IMG/VR virus record: IMGVR_UViG_3300031857_000069
Span: 32,137 to 96,136 of that record
From: a virus
Direction: 5' to 3' (one strand)
DNA length: 64,000 bases
Made by a program: the position numbers and the translations under genes. How positions within the stretch are numbered: the first letter of the stretch is position 1; each line of letters begins with the position of its first letter. Of the stretch, positions 7,335-14,803 are shown one piece after another. Below the pieces are notes generated by a model. That model was not told where the DNA came from and did not search any database. It saw only the letters and a program-made list of their open reading frames with translations.

Positions 7335-7509
7335 TTTTAATGATTGGTTTGAAGAGATGGAAGGGTTCTCATTCCGCTCTGAGCGGTTCTATGATGACTT
7401 TGATTATGCTGCTAAAACAAATGATTACGGAGCAATCATCAAGTGGTTACAAGCGGCATATCAACTAGGATATGAAGAAGGACAACGACTTTATGGAGGA
7501 ACTGAATGA
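7327..7509 (+). CDS. hypothetical small acidic protein
   Basis: 60 residues; FDYAAKTNDYGAIIKWLQAAYQLGYEEGQ forms a clear helical pair. ATG overlaps the previous stop by 8 bases. No known family. Confidence 0.6.
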   Translation: MTNFNDWFEEMEGFSFRSERFYDDFDYAAKTNDYGAIIKWLQAAYQLGYEEGQRLYGGTE

Positions 7510-7667
7510 ACTTTACACCTGAACAATATAAACTCATTTACACTGCTGTGCGTCGTTATCAGTATGATAAGACCGTGCTGAACAGTAAAGAGTATCATAC
7601 CTGTGGTGAGGTGCTTGACGAATTGTTTGATGCCGTGTATACTCAACGTGTTGAGCAACCTACCTGA
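7506..7667 (+). CDS. conserved cyanophage mini-protein
   Basis: 53 residues opening MNFTPEQYKLIYTAVRRYQ and ending LDELFDAVYTQRVEQPT. This resembles a short protein I recall as widely conserved in marine T4-like cyanophages. Helical, soluble, function unknown. ATGA overlap at both ends. Confidence 0.65.
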   Translation: MNFTPEQYKLIYTAVRRYQYDKTVLNSKEYHTCGEVLDELFDAVYTQRVEQPT

Positions 7668-7840
7668 TGGATTACAGCGAAGAGTTTCCGTTTGATCAAT
7701 TTCCATGGAAGTTGATTCATAAGGATGGAAAAGAAACACGTAAATGTTACTTTCAAACAGAAGAACATCGTAAAAAGCACATTGATCGCTACAACCTTAA
7801 AAAGAAAGACATTCAATTAAGTTACAAATATGACAATTAG
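7667..7840 (+). CDS. hypothetical small basic protein
   Basis: 57 residues; acidic/aromatic start (MDYSEEFPFDQFPWKLI) then a basic body (HRKKHIDRYNLKKKDIQ). ATGA-type overlap upstream. Resembles conserved cyanophage hypotheticals. Confidence 0.55.
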   Translation: MDYSEEFPFDQFPWKLIHKDGKETRKCYFQTEEHRKKHIDRYNLKKKDIQLSYKYDN

Positions 7841-7994
7841 AACTTTTGTTGATAAGCATGGTAATGAGTGGAACTGGGAAGAAACTCCTGCTGTTGTAGA
7901 AGCAGTCAAGAATCTATCTTTGTTTGCTGGTAATTATGAAGGACCACTCTATGCACCTCATCCTGATTTGAAAAATGGAAAAAAAACTGATTGA
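7830..7994 (+). CDS. hypothetical small protein
   Basis: 54 residues (MTIRTFVDKHGNEWNWEET...). It overlaps both neighbours by 11-20 bases in other frames. No known family. Confidence 0.5.
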   Translation: MTIRTFVDKHGNEWNWEETPAVVEAVKNLSLFAGNYEGPLYAPHPDLKNGKKTD

Positions 7995-8181
7995 TGATTG
8001 CTTCTATGTTGAGCAAAAAAAGTATGGACTCTGGGATTCTACCGACAAAGATGGTAACGGACTGGTCACGTCTCTCACTGAAGAGCAATGTGTATCAGCA
8101 ACCCGTTATGTTCTTAAAGGACGGCAGGAAGGTTTCCCTGAATCCAAAACTCATGAAGGAACTGTAGGTGGAAAACTCTGA
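7975..8181 (+). CDS. hypothetical small protein
   Basis: 68 residues; CFYVEQKKYGLWDSTDKDGNGLVTSLTEEQC suggests a small beta-sheet followed by a helix. No known family. Confidence 0.55.
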   Translation: MEKKLIDDCFYVEQKKYGLWDSTDKDGNGLVTSLTEEQCVSATRYVLKGRQEGFPESKTHEGTVGGKL

Positions 8182-8332
8182 TCATCCATATCATGTTTTA
8201 GATCCTACTACGCCATGGTATGAGTGGTTATGTTACTGTGAGATCTGTCATCAACTAGATGTTAAAGATCAACCAAATATGAGAAGATATATGGGATATC
8301 GAAACTATCTTAAATCTGTAGGTGTATTATGA
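8168..8332 (+). CDS. hypothetical Cys-containing mini-protein (GTG start)
   Basis: 54 residues from a GTG eight bases after GAAGGA. Contains LCYCEICHQ, a possible metal site. ATGA overlap with the next gene. Confidence 0.5.
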   Translation: MENSDHPYHVLDPTTPWYEWLCYCEICHQLDVKDQPNMRRYMGYRNYLKSVGVL

Positions 8333-8556
8333 TTGGAACAAATTGGTTTCAAAAGAAATGGGGACTAGAAGATCCTGTTTTGATTGATGAACTCTATACC
8401 AGAGTTGTTGAGTTAGAGCAACGTGTTAAAGTTCTTGAAGAAGAGAATATCAATACGACTAACTCAATATACGAAATTTTTAACAGTCTTGAAGCACGTA
8501 TTGACATCCTTGCATCCGAACCTTATAATCTTGATAGATTTTCACTTAACAAATAA
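8329..8556 (+). CDS. coiled-coil protein
   Basis: 75 residues. Residues ~22-60 (LYTRVVELEQRVKVLEEEN...) are a heptad coiled coil, so probably an oligomer. ATGA overlap upstream, TAATG downstream. Function unknown. Confidence 0.6.
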   Translation: MIGTNWFQKKWGLEDPVLIDELYTRVVELEQRVKVLEEENINTTNSIYEIFNSLEARIDILASEPYNLDRFSLNK

Positions 8557-8756
8557 TGTACGAAACTCTAACTGAATTTGAAAGAGCACTTGCCCGATTC
8601 GGGGACAAAGTGCAATATATTGTAGGACTTGAAATTTCTGATAAGATGTCTCCCGAAGTAGCATACCAAGAAATTAAAGAAATGCTGAAAGAATTGAAAA
8701 AACTTCGTAAAGCAGAAAAACAAACTTGGATAAATGATATTCATATTGATATGTGA
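8556..8756 (+). CDS. hypothetical helical protein
   Basis: 66 residues, entirely helical, with a Lys/Glu-rich C-terminal half (EIKEMLKELKKLRKAEKQ). ATG shares a base with the previous TAA. No known family. Confidence 0.6.
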   Translation: MYETLTEFERALARFGDKVQYIVGLEISDKMSPEVAYQEIKEMLKELKKLRKAEKQTWINDIHIDM

Positions 8757-8920
8757 TGGAAGACTCACTTAAAATAACAGAGAACGAGGATGGATCGTTC
8801 ACAATGGATTGGGACAAGGAAGATCCAAATTGGAAATGGTTAAATGGGTTGACATCCAAAGAGATTTCCATTATAGTACAGCAAGCAATTGAGGAAGAAC
8901 TCAAACGTCATGGCAATTAA
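8756..8920 (+). CDS. hypothetical acidic mini-protein
   Basis: 54 residues; acidic Trp-containing N-terminal half (MDWDKEDPNWKWLNG) and a helical end. Overlaps neighbours by 1 and 11 bases. Confidence 0.55.
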   Translation: MEDSLKITENEDGSFTMDWDKEDPNWKWLNGLTSKEISIIVQQAIEEELKRHGN

Positions 8921-9503
8921 GTATCAGAAAGTTTGGGATACAATGAATGATCTTGAGATGATCATTGCAAAGGTCGTCTCTGCCCGTGAAATGATTGATG
9001 TTGCAAACGAATGTTGCAGTAACAATCAACAAGAACGTGCAGAGGCCATGACAATGGCAGCATATGAGTTTCTTGGATACTTCATTGAGGAGTTTGATGA
9101 GAAGTTTAAACTTGCTTGGCAGGCAACTGTTGGTGACTTGCGTGATGGTGATGTAAAAAACCCTCTGACTTGTGATAAAGATGATCCATCACCCGAATGC
9201 AAAGATGCTTGGAACTCTTTCTGGGAAAGCACTGGTTCAACCGTAAGTAGTGTTCGGTACACTGATGAGGAACTGAATGCAATGTGTGATGCTGCAGAAA
9301 AACAAGAAAAAGCAGATAAGGTTGTAAAGTGGCAACTTCCTGTTGAATTAGAACCAAGTGGTGAATGTTTTGTAACTTTCCCAGATGACCTTCTTGAAGC
9401 AGCAAACCTAAAGGAGGGTGATCAGGTTGAATGGGTTGATAATGGCGATGGATCTTATACACTTACTAAAGTGTCTAAACCACTTGGAATGGATGAGTGT
9501 TGA
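8910..9503 (+). CDS. protein with C-terminal AbrB/MazE-like domain
   Basis: About 197 residues from the ATG at 8910. Residues ~1-140 are helical and acidic with several cysteines. Residues ~145-190 read VELEPSGECFVTFPDDLLEAANLKEGDQVEWVDNGDGSYTLTK, the swapped-hairpin AbrB/SpoVT pattern (P-x-x-L/hydrophobic-x-x-GD-x-V-x-W). Such domains bind DNA as dimers; in phages they may be regulators or oligomerisation modules. A second AbrB-like protein is at 28992. Confidence 0.65.
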   Translation: MAIKYQKVWDTMNDLEMIIAKVVSAREMIDVANECCSNNQQERAEAMTMAAYEFLGYFIEEFDEKFKLAWQATVGDLRDGDVKNPLTCDKDDPSPECKDAWNSFWESTGSTVSSVRYTDEELNAMCDAAEKQEKADKVVKWQLPVELEPSGECFVTFPDDLLEAANLKEGDQVEWVDNGDGSYTLTKVSKPLGMDEC

Positions 9504-9673
9504 TGCTTGAAACTCTTATTTGTGGTTATAATCTATTCTGTCATGTAAAAAATGTGGTAGAATATCCAAGAACACAAATACCTGTGGTAAAATACTATGA
9601 AGCAGGTAAGTCTTGTTATGTAAATGGAACTTTTTATACTAAATGTGAGGATCGATTAAATGGCACTAAATAA
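9503..9673 (+). CDS. hypothetical mini-protein, last of operon
   Basis: 56 residues with four cysteines spread along its length. ATG shares a base with the previous stop. A rho-independent terminator follows about 30 bases later, so this closes the long left operon. Confidence 0.55.
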   Translation: MLETLICGYNLFCHVKNVVEYPRTQIPVVKYYEAGKSCYVNGTFYTKCEDRLNGTK

Positions 9674-9700
9674 TATTACCTGATTTGCTCGCACTTATCG

Positions 9701-9729
9701 GGAGGGGGGGGTGAAAGTCCCTCCTTTTT
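9701..9729 (+). terminator. rho-independent terminator
   Basis: GGAGGG (9701-9706) pairs with CCCTCC (9719-9724), directly followed by TTTTT. It ends the left operon and insulates the late promoter and homing endonuclease gene that follow. Confidence 0.85.
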
Positions 9730-9731
9730 AA

Positions 9732-9739
9732 TATAAATA
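9732..9739 (+). promoter_or_regulatory. T4-type late promoter (TATAAATA)
   Basis: Exact TATAAATA 27 bases before the ATG of the second homing endonuclease and just behind a terminator, so this gene forms its own late unit. Confidence 0.65.
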
Positions 9740-9766
9740 GATATGCGAGCAAATTAGAGTAGAACT

Positions 9767-10561
9767 ATGCAACCACGTATCTACACATACAAAATTACCT
9801 TTGAAGAAGTTCCTTACTACTATTATGGAAGTAAGAAAGAAAAAGTATTTGATGAGGAATACTGGGGTTCTCCAATAACAAATAAGTGGTGTTGGGAACT
9901 TTATACTCCAAAGAAACAAATATTAGAAGTATTTGATTATACTGATGAAGGTTATGAAGAATGTAGAAAACTTGAAGATAGATTGATAAAACCAGTTCTT
10001 AATGATTCTTATTGCCTTAATGAAAGATGTGGAGGTTCTTATTCTATATCAATAAAAAGGCAGAATGGAATAAGTGTTAGAGATAGTAAAAAGGGTATTC
10101 ATTCATTTAGTGAATACCAAAGAATAGAAAATGCAAAAAATGCAAGAAAATATTTAAAACAAGAATCTCTTTCAAAAGGTGGTAAAGAGGCATCAAAAAT
10201 AAACAAAATTAATAAAGTGGGAATATATGGATTGGCAGAAGAAAGAAAAATGGAAATATGTAGTAATGGTGGAAAAATAGCAGGTAAAAAATTGTATGAA
10301 GAAGGTAAAGGTTTATTTGGAATGAATGATGAAGATATGAAAAAAGCAAGAATAGCAGGAGGTAAAAAACAAGGAAATACTTGTAAAGAATTTAAGATAG
10401 GTATATGTGGATTGACAAAAGAACAAAGAAGTGAAAATGCTAAAAAACAAAACAAAATCAAATGGAGATGTCTCATTACAGGGCATATTTCAACTTATAA
10501 TGCCCTCTCAAGATTTCAAAATAATAGAGGGATTGACAAAAGCATGAGAGAAATGGTATGA
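9767..10561 (+). CDS. GIY-YIG/NUMOD-type homing endonuclease
   Basis: 264 residues. The N-terminal ~90 residues (YTYKITFEEVPYYYYGSKK, EYWGSP, ILEVFDYTDEGYEECRKLEDRLIKPVLND, CLNERCGG) match the GIY-YIG-like nucleases of phage mobile genes, though the YIG triad is degenerate (YYG). Residues ~105-225 are repeats with (I/V)GI-x-GL(A/T)-x-E-x-R and GGK-x-AGKK, typical of NUMOD DNA-binding modules; the end (ITGHISTYNALSRFQNNRGID) also looks DNA-binding. AT-rich relative to neighbours and with its own promoter: a mobile insertion between operons. Confidence 0.75.
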   Translation: MQPRIYTYKITFEEVPYYYYGSKKEKVFDEEYWGSPITNKWCWELYTPKKQILEVFDYTDEGYEECRKLEDRLIKPVLNDSYCLNERCGGSYSISIKRQNGISVRDSKKGIHSFSEYQRIENAKNARKYLKQESLSKGGKEASKINKINKVGIYGLAEERKMEICSNGGKIAGKKLYEEGKGLFGMNDEDMKKARIAGGKKQGNTCKEFKIGICGLTKEQRSENAKKQNKIKWRCLITGHISTYNALSRFQNNRGIDKSMREMV

Positions 10562-10585
10562 TGAAATTAAGTTGAAATATTTAAA

Positions 10586-10813
10586 ATGCTGACAAATCAA
10601 GTTGAAGAAAACTTAAAAGAAGCAGAGGGGTGCCTAAGAAATGCTCTACATTGGGCAGCAAAAAATGAACGTCCTATGGTATGTTCTGTGATTGCTGATA
10701 TGATTAGTCGTATTGAAACACTACAAACGACTGATTCTCTTCTTGATAAACTTGAAAACCGTAAACCAGGAGACTCTGGTTTCTTTGGAACTATTTTTGG
10801 GAAAGATGACTGA
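10586..10813 (+). CDS. hypothetical helical protein
   Basis: 75 residues; helices LKEAEGCLRNALHWAAKNE and MISRIETLQ, Gly/Phe end (GFFGTIFGKDD). The stop overlaps the next start by 8 bases. Resembles conserved cyanophage hypotheticals. Confidence 0.6.
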   Translation: MLTNQVEENLKEAEGCLRNALHWAAKNERPMVCSVIADMISRIETLQTTDSLLDKLENRKPGDSGFFGTIFGKDD

Positions 10814-11162
10814 ACCTAACGAACTCGGCAAGGCACTAAAAGAATGGTGGGACTCTGATGCCTGTAAACAAATGCAAAAGGCAAATGAAGAAGCAAAGCA
10901 ACGTGCAGTAGGAAAGTATTTTATGCTTTCTGAAGAAGATAAACTTGATATGGTTCAGGCAATCTGCTATATTATGTGTAAAGCAGAAAGTGAGGGAACC
11001 AGTCACAGAGGATTGATGGATGATCTTGGAATTTATCCTTCTGGGTTTTGGATAGATCATTTGATGGATGTTCATAATGCTCTATGGTCTTATTATCACG
11101 ACAAGAAAAGGGAACAAGAACTTAAAGATGATCTTGATGCCCTTGATGAGTTTATTAAGTAG
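10806..11162 (+). CDS. hypothetical protein
   Basis: 118 residues from the ATG at 10806; longer in-frame starts run inside the previous gene. Opens MTEPNELGKALKEWWDSDACKQM, helical throughout, with CYIMCKAESEG in the centre and a charged C-terminus. No family recognised. Confidence 0.65.
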   Translation: MTEPNELGKALKEWWDSDACKQMQKANEEAKQRAVGKYFMLSEEDKLDMVQAICYIMCKAESEGTSHRGLMDDLGIYPSGFWIDHLMDVHNALWSYYHDKKREQELKDDLDALDEFIK

Positions 11163-11246
11163 TGTAACAGGATCCCAAAGAAAACATTAAGTTACTAGAT
11201 ACTAATGTATTGAAATGCTAATATTGGGACACAACGCAAAACACCT

Positions 11247-11423
11247 ATGACTCTAGCAAAAACTGGTCCTAAAAATCTTACTCAAGAGGAATGGGATGAA
11301 CTTGTGGCACTCAAAGATGCTATAACTTATCGTCCCCAGTCAGTTTCTGCTGAAAAGATGGAAAAATTCACTGAACTTATGGTTCGATCACTGGAAGGTA
11401 AAGGTGATTGTACACCACGATAA
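11247..11423 (+). CDS. hypothetical mini-protein
   Basis: 58 residues (MTLAKTGPKNLTQEEWDELV...). The 84 bases before it hold no clear promoter. An AAATAAATA element follows its stop and could be a weak late promoter for cp12. Confidence 0.5.
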   Translation: MTLAKTGPKNLTQEEWDELVALKDAITYRPQSVSAEKMEKFTELMVRSLEGKGDCTPR

Positions 11424-11452
11424 AATAAATATTATCAACCCGATACAAAACC

Positions 11453-11665
11453 ATGAATAACATCGACCAACACATCCAGAAGGATGAAGAACTTTTGAGT
11501 GATCCTACAATTTCTCCTCAGTCTAGGAGACATACTGAAGAAGAATTAGAAGCACTAAAAGCATATAAGAATCATCATCCAGAAGATTCTCACGATCCTA
11601 CACCACTTGAGCTTTATTGTGATGCAAACCCTAATGCACTTGAGTGTAGAGTTTACGACGATTGA
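11453..11665 (+). CDS. cp12: CP12 Calvin-cycle inhibitor
   Basis: 70 residues. The C-terminus PLELYCDANPNALECRVYDD is the diagnostic CP12 signature (C-x-x-x-P-x-x-x-EC-x-Y). A helical EELEALKAYKNHHPED segment precedes it, as in cyanobacterial and cyanophage CP12. Only the C-terminal cysteine pair is present; the N-terminal redox pair of plant CP12 is absent. CP12 ties GAPDH and phosphoribulokinase into an inactive complex. Phage copies are thought to shut the Calvin cycle and divert reducing power to nucleotide synthesis. Marks the host as a photosynthetic cyanobacterium. Confidence 0.85.
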   Translation: MNNIDQHIQKDEELLSDPTISPQSRRHTEEELEALKAYKNHHPEDSHDPTPLELYCDANPNALECRVYDD

Positions 11666-11680
11666 GGACGGTTCTAAAAC

Positions 11681-11723
11681 TGGCACACAGGGGGTTCTCA
11701 GGGCACTGGGGACCCCTTATAAT
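11681..11723 (+). promoter_or_regulatory. box-type phage promoter module
   Basis: TGGCAC (11681-11686), 31 bases, TATAAT (11718-11723). The spacer holds GGGGT...ACCCC, which can pair. Lies directly after cp12 and 23 bases before the ATG at 11746. Confidence 0.75.
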
Positions 11724-11745
11724 ATGTGGGTAATCAAAAATTACA

Positions 11746-11928
11746 ATGAAAATCTTTGGTCTTGCCTTTGTTGTTCTTGTCCTTGCCACTGCTGGACTTC
11801 TCTTTGAGGCGTGGTTGCTTGGTTTGATTCTGTCTTGGTTTAGTGTATCCTTGACCTTCTGGCAGAACTTTGCTATCATCTTCCTTGCTAACGCTATTTT
11901 CAAATCTACTGGAGTTTCCTCAAAATGA
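11746..11928 (+). CDS. small two-helix membrane protein
   Basis: 60 residues, almost wholly hydrophobic: two transmembrane helices (IFGLAFVVLVLATAGLLFEA and FWQNFAIIFLANAIF) around a short loop. First gene behind a promoter module and translationally coupled (ATGA) to the SPFH-like protein below; the two may act together in the host membrane. Confidence 0.7.
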   Translation: MKIFGLAFVVLVLATAGLLFEAWLLGLILSWFSVSLTFWQNFAIIFLANAIFKSTGVSSK

Positions 11929-12329
11929 AAGAAGATAACACTATGCGGAACGCCACAATTATTGGTGCTTCCTTTATTCTCTCTCTGTTTATTATCAATG
12001 CTGTGGTTGGTCCTCTCTACAATGTGTGGGCACAATCTCTGCAAGGTAAAGCAGAACTTCAGAAAGCAGAATATACTCGTCAGGTAGCAGTTCTGGAAGC
12101 ACAAGCAAAGAAAGATTCGGCACAACAACTTGCTGATGCTGAGGTGATTCGTGCTCAAGGTGTTGCAAAAGCAAACCAAATCATTGGTAACAGTTTGAAA
12201 GATAATCGTGAATATCTTCAGTATCTTTACATTACTGGACTGGAAGAAGGTAGCAACAAAGGCAATGTGACCATTTATGTTCCAACAGAAGGTGGTATGC
12301 CTGTGCCCACTCTTCAAATGAATAAGTGA
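11925..12329 (+). CDS. SPFH/prohibitin-like membrane protein
   Basis: 134 residues. One N-terminal transmembrane helix (ATIIGASFILSLFIINAVVGP). Then comes a long Ala/Glu/Gln coiled coil (QKAEYTRQVAVLEAQAKKD, LADAEVIRAQGVAKANQII) and SLKDNREYLQYLYITGLEE, the C-terminal pattern of prohibitin/HflK proteins; the globular SPFH core is missing. Host relatives form membrane scaffolds that restrain FtsH protease. In a phage infecting phototrophs it might protect or remodel photosystem turnover; that is inference. Confidence 0.65.
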   Translation: MKEDNTMRNATIIGASFILSLFIINAVVGPLYNVWAQSLQGKAELQKAEYTRQVAVLEAQAKKDSAQQLADAEVIRAQGVAKANQIIGNSLKDNREYLQYLYITGLEEGSNKGNVTIYVPTEGGMPVPTLQMNK

Positions 12330-12341
12330 CACTCTAACAAC

Positions 12342-12383
12342 TGGCACACGGGGCATCCCAGACCCCTCTGGGTGCCCTATAAT
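12342..12383 (+). promoter_or_regulatory. box-type phage promoter module
   Basis: TGGCAC (12342-12347), 30 bases, TATAAT (12378-12383). The spacer carries a near-perfect hairpin, CCCAGA...TCTGGG flanked by GGCA/TGCC. Start of transcription near 12390 fixes the next ATG at 12405. Confidence 0.8.
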
Positions 12384-12404
12384 AAGCACATACGCAACGA
12401 ACCG

Positions 12405-12863
12405 ATGACGACCACCTTCGCTGATTACTCCGCCCAAGCAGAGGCACGGAAGAACATCGCAGAGGCAGTTCTGGGTCACACCTATGCTCTCTGTGAGGCA
12501 CTGCGTCAGAACTTTATTGATTACAGCATCAAGTCTCATGAGCAGTCTGTTTTGACTTTTTCTCTTGCTGGTGCTGTTACCTCTGTTGAGTATCACAAAG
12601 CATGTATCACTGACCTGAAGAACGGCAATTGTGGTTATGAGTTCTACCCTGAAACGGGTCGCAAGTATCACAAAATCATTATGGTTGCAAATGGGAGCAG
12701 GAGTGTTCACTGCTTCATTGACAAGAAGACTGGTGAAGTTTACAAAAGTTCCAGTTGGAAAGCGCCCGCCAAAGGTGTTCGCTATGATCTGCGTTTGATC
12801 AGTGATCGTGAATGGTTGCTTGAGAATGCAGATTGGTGTGGTTCTTATCTCTATGCTCGTTGA
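12405..12863 (+). CDS. conserved cyanophage hypothetical protein
   Basis: 152 residues from the ATG at 12405; the in-frame ATG at 12372 overlaps the -10 and cannot be used. Helical N-terminal half (FADYSAQAEARKNIAEAVLGH), then a beta-rich half with CFIDKKTGEVYKSSSWK and KGVRYDLRLI. Resembles a protein I recall from many T4-like cyanophages; no function assigned. Confidence 0.7.
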   Translation: MTTTFADYSAQAEARKNIAEAVLGHTYALCEALRQNFIDYSIKSHEQSVLTFSLAGAVTSVEYHKACITDLKNGNCGYEFYPETGRKYHKIIMVANGSRSVHCFIDKKTGEVYKSSSWKAPAKGVRYDLRLISDREWLLENADWCGSYLYAR

Positions 12864-12927
12864 GTATGACTGCTAAAGAAAAACTTCTGTTTGTTTCAAG
12901 TTTCATTTGGTTTTTGCATTGGGGGCA

Positions 12928-13404
12928 ATGTCTTACTTCATTCATTGTGGATACGGTTATCGCAAACGGGTCTGTGAGGATGTTACCGCTTGGTTTCTGA
13001 ATAAATTCTTTCCACGCCATAAGATTGTCATTGATATTATTCATCGTGGTTTGAAACGTGAAGGTGTCAATGGATATTGTGATATAATAGATAAGCAGTA
13101 TCGTCCTCGTGAATTTCAAATTGAACTTGATACTTACATGAATGAGGAATTGTATATAAAAACTCTTTTGCATGAACTGACGCATATGCGGCAGTGGGTA
13201 GATGGTTCGTTGCGGGTTCGTTATGGAAAATTGTGTTATTCTAAAGAACCCGTAGAGAAGTATGAGTATTGGCATCAACCACACGAAATTGAGGCACGGG
13301 AACAAGAAGAAACCCTATATCTTGAGTATTTGTTTGACGAACTGAATGTACCAGTTCCAGAAGTGGTACAGTTTTTTCCTAACCGCTTGACTCAGGCAGT
13401 ATAA
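12928..13404 (+). CDS. zincin-type metalloprotease-like protein
   Basis: About 158 residues. LLHELTHMRQW (HExxH as HELTH) is a zinc-metallopeptidase active site; downstream HQPHEIEAREQEE may give the third ligand, as in SprT-like peptidases. The start is uncertain: ATG 12928 follows GGGGG, a TTG at 12907 is also in frame. A 44-codon ORF with one transmembrane segment (12866-13000, other frame) overlaps the start and could be a coupled leader. Processing of a host or phage protein is inferred. Confidence 0.65.
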   Translation: MSYFIHCGYGYRKRVCEDVTAWFLNKFFPRHKIVIDIIHRGLKREGVNGYCDIIDKQYRPREFQIELDTYMNEELYIKTLLHELTHMRQWVDGSLRVRYGKLCYSKEPVEKYEYWHQPHEIEAREQEETLYLEYLFDELNVPVPEVVQFFPNRLTQAV

Positions 13405-13440
13405 TATGAAGGTCATTATCCGACACAAGCAGACTCACAA

Positions 13441-13806
13441 ATGATGAAATCTATTTTTCTTTCCTTTTTTCTTCTTGCGTCTCCTGTATTCGCACAACAG
13501 CAGCAAACTTCAACGTATCGTCCGTTTCGCTATGAAACTCCCTGTGGAATTGAGTCTGGTACTGAGTTCTTTGAGGATACTTGTGTTGTGATTGAAACTC
13601 GGGAAAAGAGCGGTGCGCTTCGCACTCGCAATATTTTCTCTAATAAGTTTGCTCTGACGATCAAGGGGCGATTTGATAAAGAAAAAGGATATATGACTTG
13701 GGATAGTCACAACAAATATGAATACAAGTGGGATTACAAACCTGGTGGAACTGGTTGGACTTATGTAATGCCTGGAGTTCTTCTTGAAAATGTATCTTGG
13801 GACTGA
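13441..13806 (+). CDS. secreted hypothetical protein
   Basis: 121 residues with a textbook signal peptide (MMKSIFLSFFLLASPVFA, cut before QQQQ). The mature part is Tyr/Trp-rich and beta-like with two cysteines (TPCGIESG, EDTCVV), so probably periplasmic with a disulphide. No family recognised. Confidence 0.65.
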   Translation: MMKSIFLSFFLLASPVFAQQQQTSTYRPFRYETPCGIESGTEFFEDTCVVIETREKSGALRTRNIFSNKFALTIKGRFDKEKGYMTWDSHNKYEYKWDYKPGGTGWTYVMPGVLLENVSWD

Positions 13807-13955
13807 TGAAACAATCAATCAAAGAGTTTTTTACCGAACGTGAGTGGGAGATCATTCTGGACGCTGTTGAGCAAGAAGGAATGTTAGAAGAAGAAGATTA
13901 TGCTGATGAATGTAGTATTATTATTGACAAAATTAATTCAATGATGGAGAATTAA
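13806..13955 (+). CDS. hypothetical acidic mini-protein
   Basis: 49 residues (MKQSIKEFFTEREWEIILDAVEQEG...), helical and acidic. ATG shares a base with the previous stop; the next ATG follows its stop directly. Confidence 0.55.
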   Translation: MKQSIKEFFTEREWEIILDAVEQEGMLEEEDYADECSIIIDKINSMMEN

Positions 13956-14159
13956 ATGACTGAAACTATTGTAAATCTGAATGTGCATGAAATCGGTGTA
14001 ATTCTATCTGCACTACAGACTCTAACTTTGCGTGAGGAACATCAGATTGCACGGGAATACGGAAGTGTTCCAGCACTGTATAACAAACTCTATTCAGTTT
14101 TTGAACAAATGGACAGTTCGCAAACTGGTCTACGCAACGATGTGGTGCCCTCTTTCTGA
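13956..14159 (+). CDS. hypothetical small protein
   Basis: 67 residues; conserved-looking helix VNLNVHEIGVILSALQTLTLREEHQ. Its last codons run through the next promoter box. Resembles small cyanophage proteins. Confidence 0.6.
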   Translation: MTETIVNLNVHEIGVILSALQTLTLREEHQIAREYGSVPALYNKLYSVFEQMDSSQTGLRNDVVPSF

Positions 14160-14167
14160 CCTATAAT
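14126..14167 (+). promoter_or_regulatory. box-type phage promoter module
   Basis: TGGTCT (14126-14131, a 4/6 match to TGGCAC), 30 bases including GGTGCCC, TATAAT (14162-14167). Serves the gene at 14193. Confidence 0.6.
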
Positions 14168-14192
14168 ACAGAGGTAATCGAGAGAGACTCTG

Positions 14193-14441
14193 ATGCAACT
14201 GTCTACCTTCTCCAAGATTGACGGTGAACCCTCCATGACTGTGGATTACTTTCCTGTCAAAGATAGCACTCGTCACATGTTCAAAGTGCTCAAGTTTCGT
14301 GGTGTTGATGCTATGTCTTACAAGTGTATCACGATGCGTGACTTTCAACGTGAGATGGATGAACGCATTGGATTGGGTTGGGAAGTGACTGGGTTCAACA
14401 CTGAAGTTAAAAATGTCAATCCTATGAACGGTGCCTGCTGA
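14193..14441 (+). CDS. hypothetical protein
   Basis: 82 residues, first gene behind a promoter module. Beta-rich start (FSKIDGEPSMTVDYFPVKD), middle with FRGVDAMSYKCITMRDFQREMDERI. No known family. Confidence 0.6.
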   Translation: MQLSTFSKIDGEPSMTVDYFPVKDSTRHMFKVLKFRGVDAMSYKCITMRDFQREMDERIGLGWEVTGFNTEVKNVNPMNGAC

Positions 14442-14623
14442 TGAACGAAAAAGATATTCAGCAATTTATGTCTGCTTTTGAAGATTTCATGAAACATTCT
14501 GAAACCGAAATTGATTCACATCAGAAATGGCAAGAAGCAGAAAAGTATACTGAATTGTTTTATGAACAAAAAGCAAGCGAGTTAGAAGTAACTGTTGATT
14601 ATTATATGGCAGAATTTATATGA
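14441..14623 (+). CDS. hypothetical helical protein
   Basis: 60 residues, all helical, acidic and Gln-rich. ATG shares a base with the previous stop. No known family. Confidence 0.6.
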   Translation: MNEKDIQQFMSAFEDFMKHSETEIDSHQKWQEAEKYTELFYEQKASELEVTVDYYMAEFI

Positions 14624-14790
14624 ATCAACAAACAAAACTCATTCTCGCATTAATGCAAATTGATAATCTGACATCATTGATAAAGGATAATGAGTATCAA
14701 CAATTTCTATATTCTCATCTAATGTCAATTCAAATTGAACTTCAACGTCAGTTGACAAATTTGAATCATTCCTCTAAAATAAAAAAGTAA
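14620..14790 (+). CDS. hypothetical helical mini-protein
   Basis: 56 residues (MNQQTKLILALMQIDNLTSL...KIKK), helical, ATGA overlap with the previous gene. No known family. Confidence 0.5.
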   Translation: MNQQTKLILALMQIDNLTSLIKDNEYQQFLYSHLMSIQIELQRQLTNLNHSSKIKK

Positions 14791-14803
14791 TTTACAAAAA
14801 CCG

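Noticed and set aside
36-10561. Group I intron hosting the homing endonucleases
   Set aside because: No split reading frame flanks either gene and no intron core pairing was recognised; both look free-standing.
11631-12710. 359-codon open frame on the minus strand
   Set aside because: Lies antisense to cp12, two membrane-protein genes and two promoter modules, all better supported; the product has no coherent domain.
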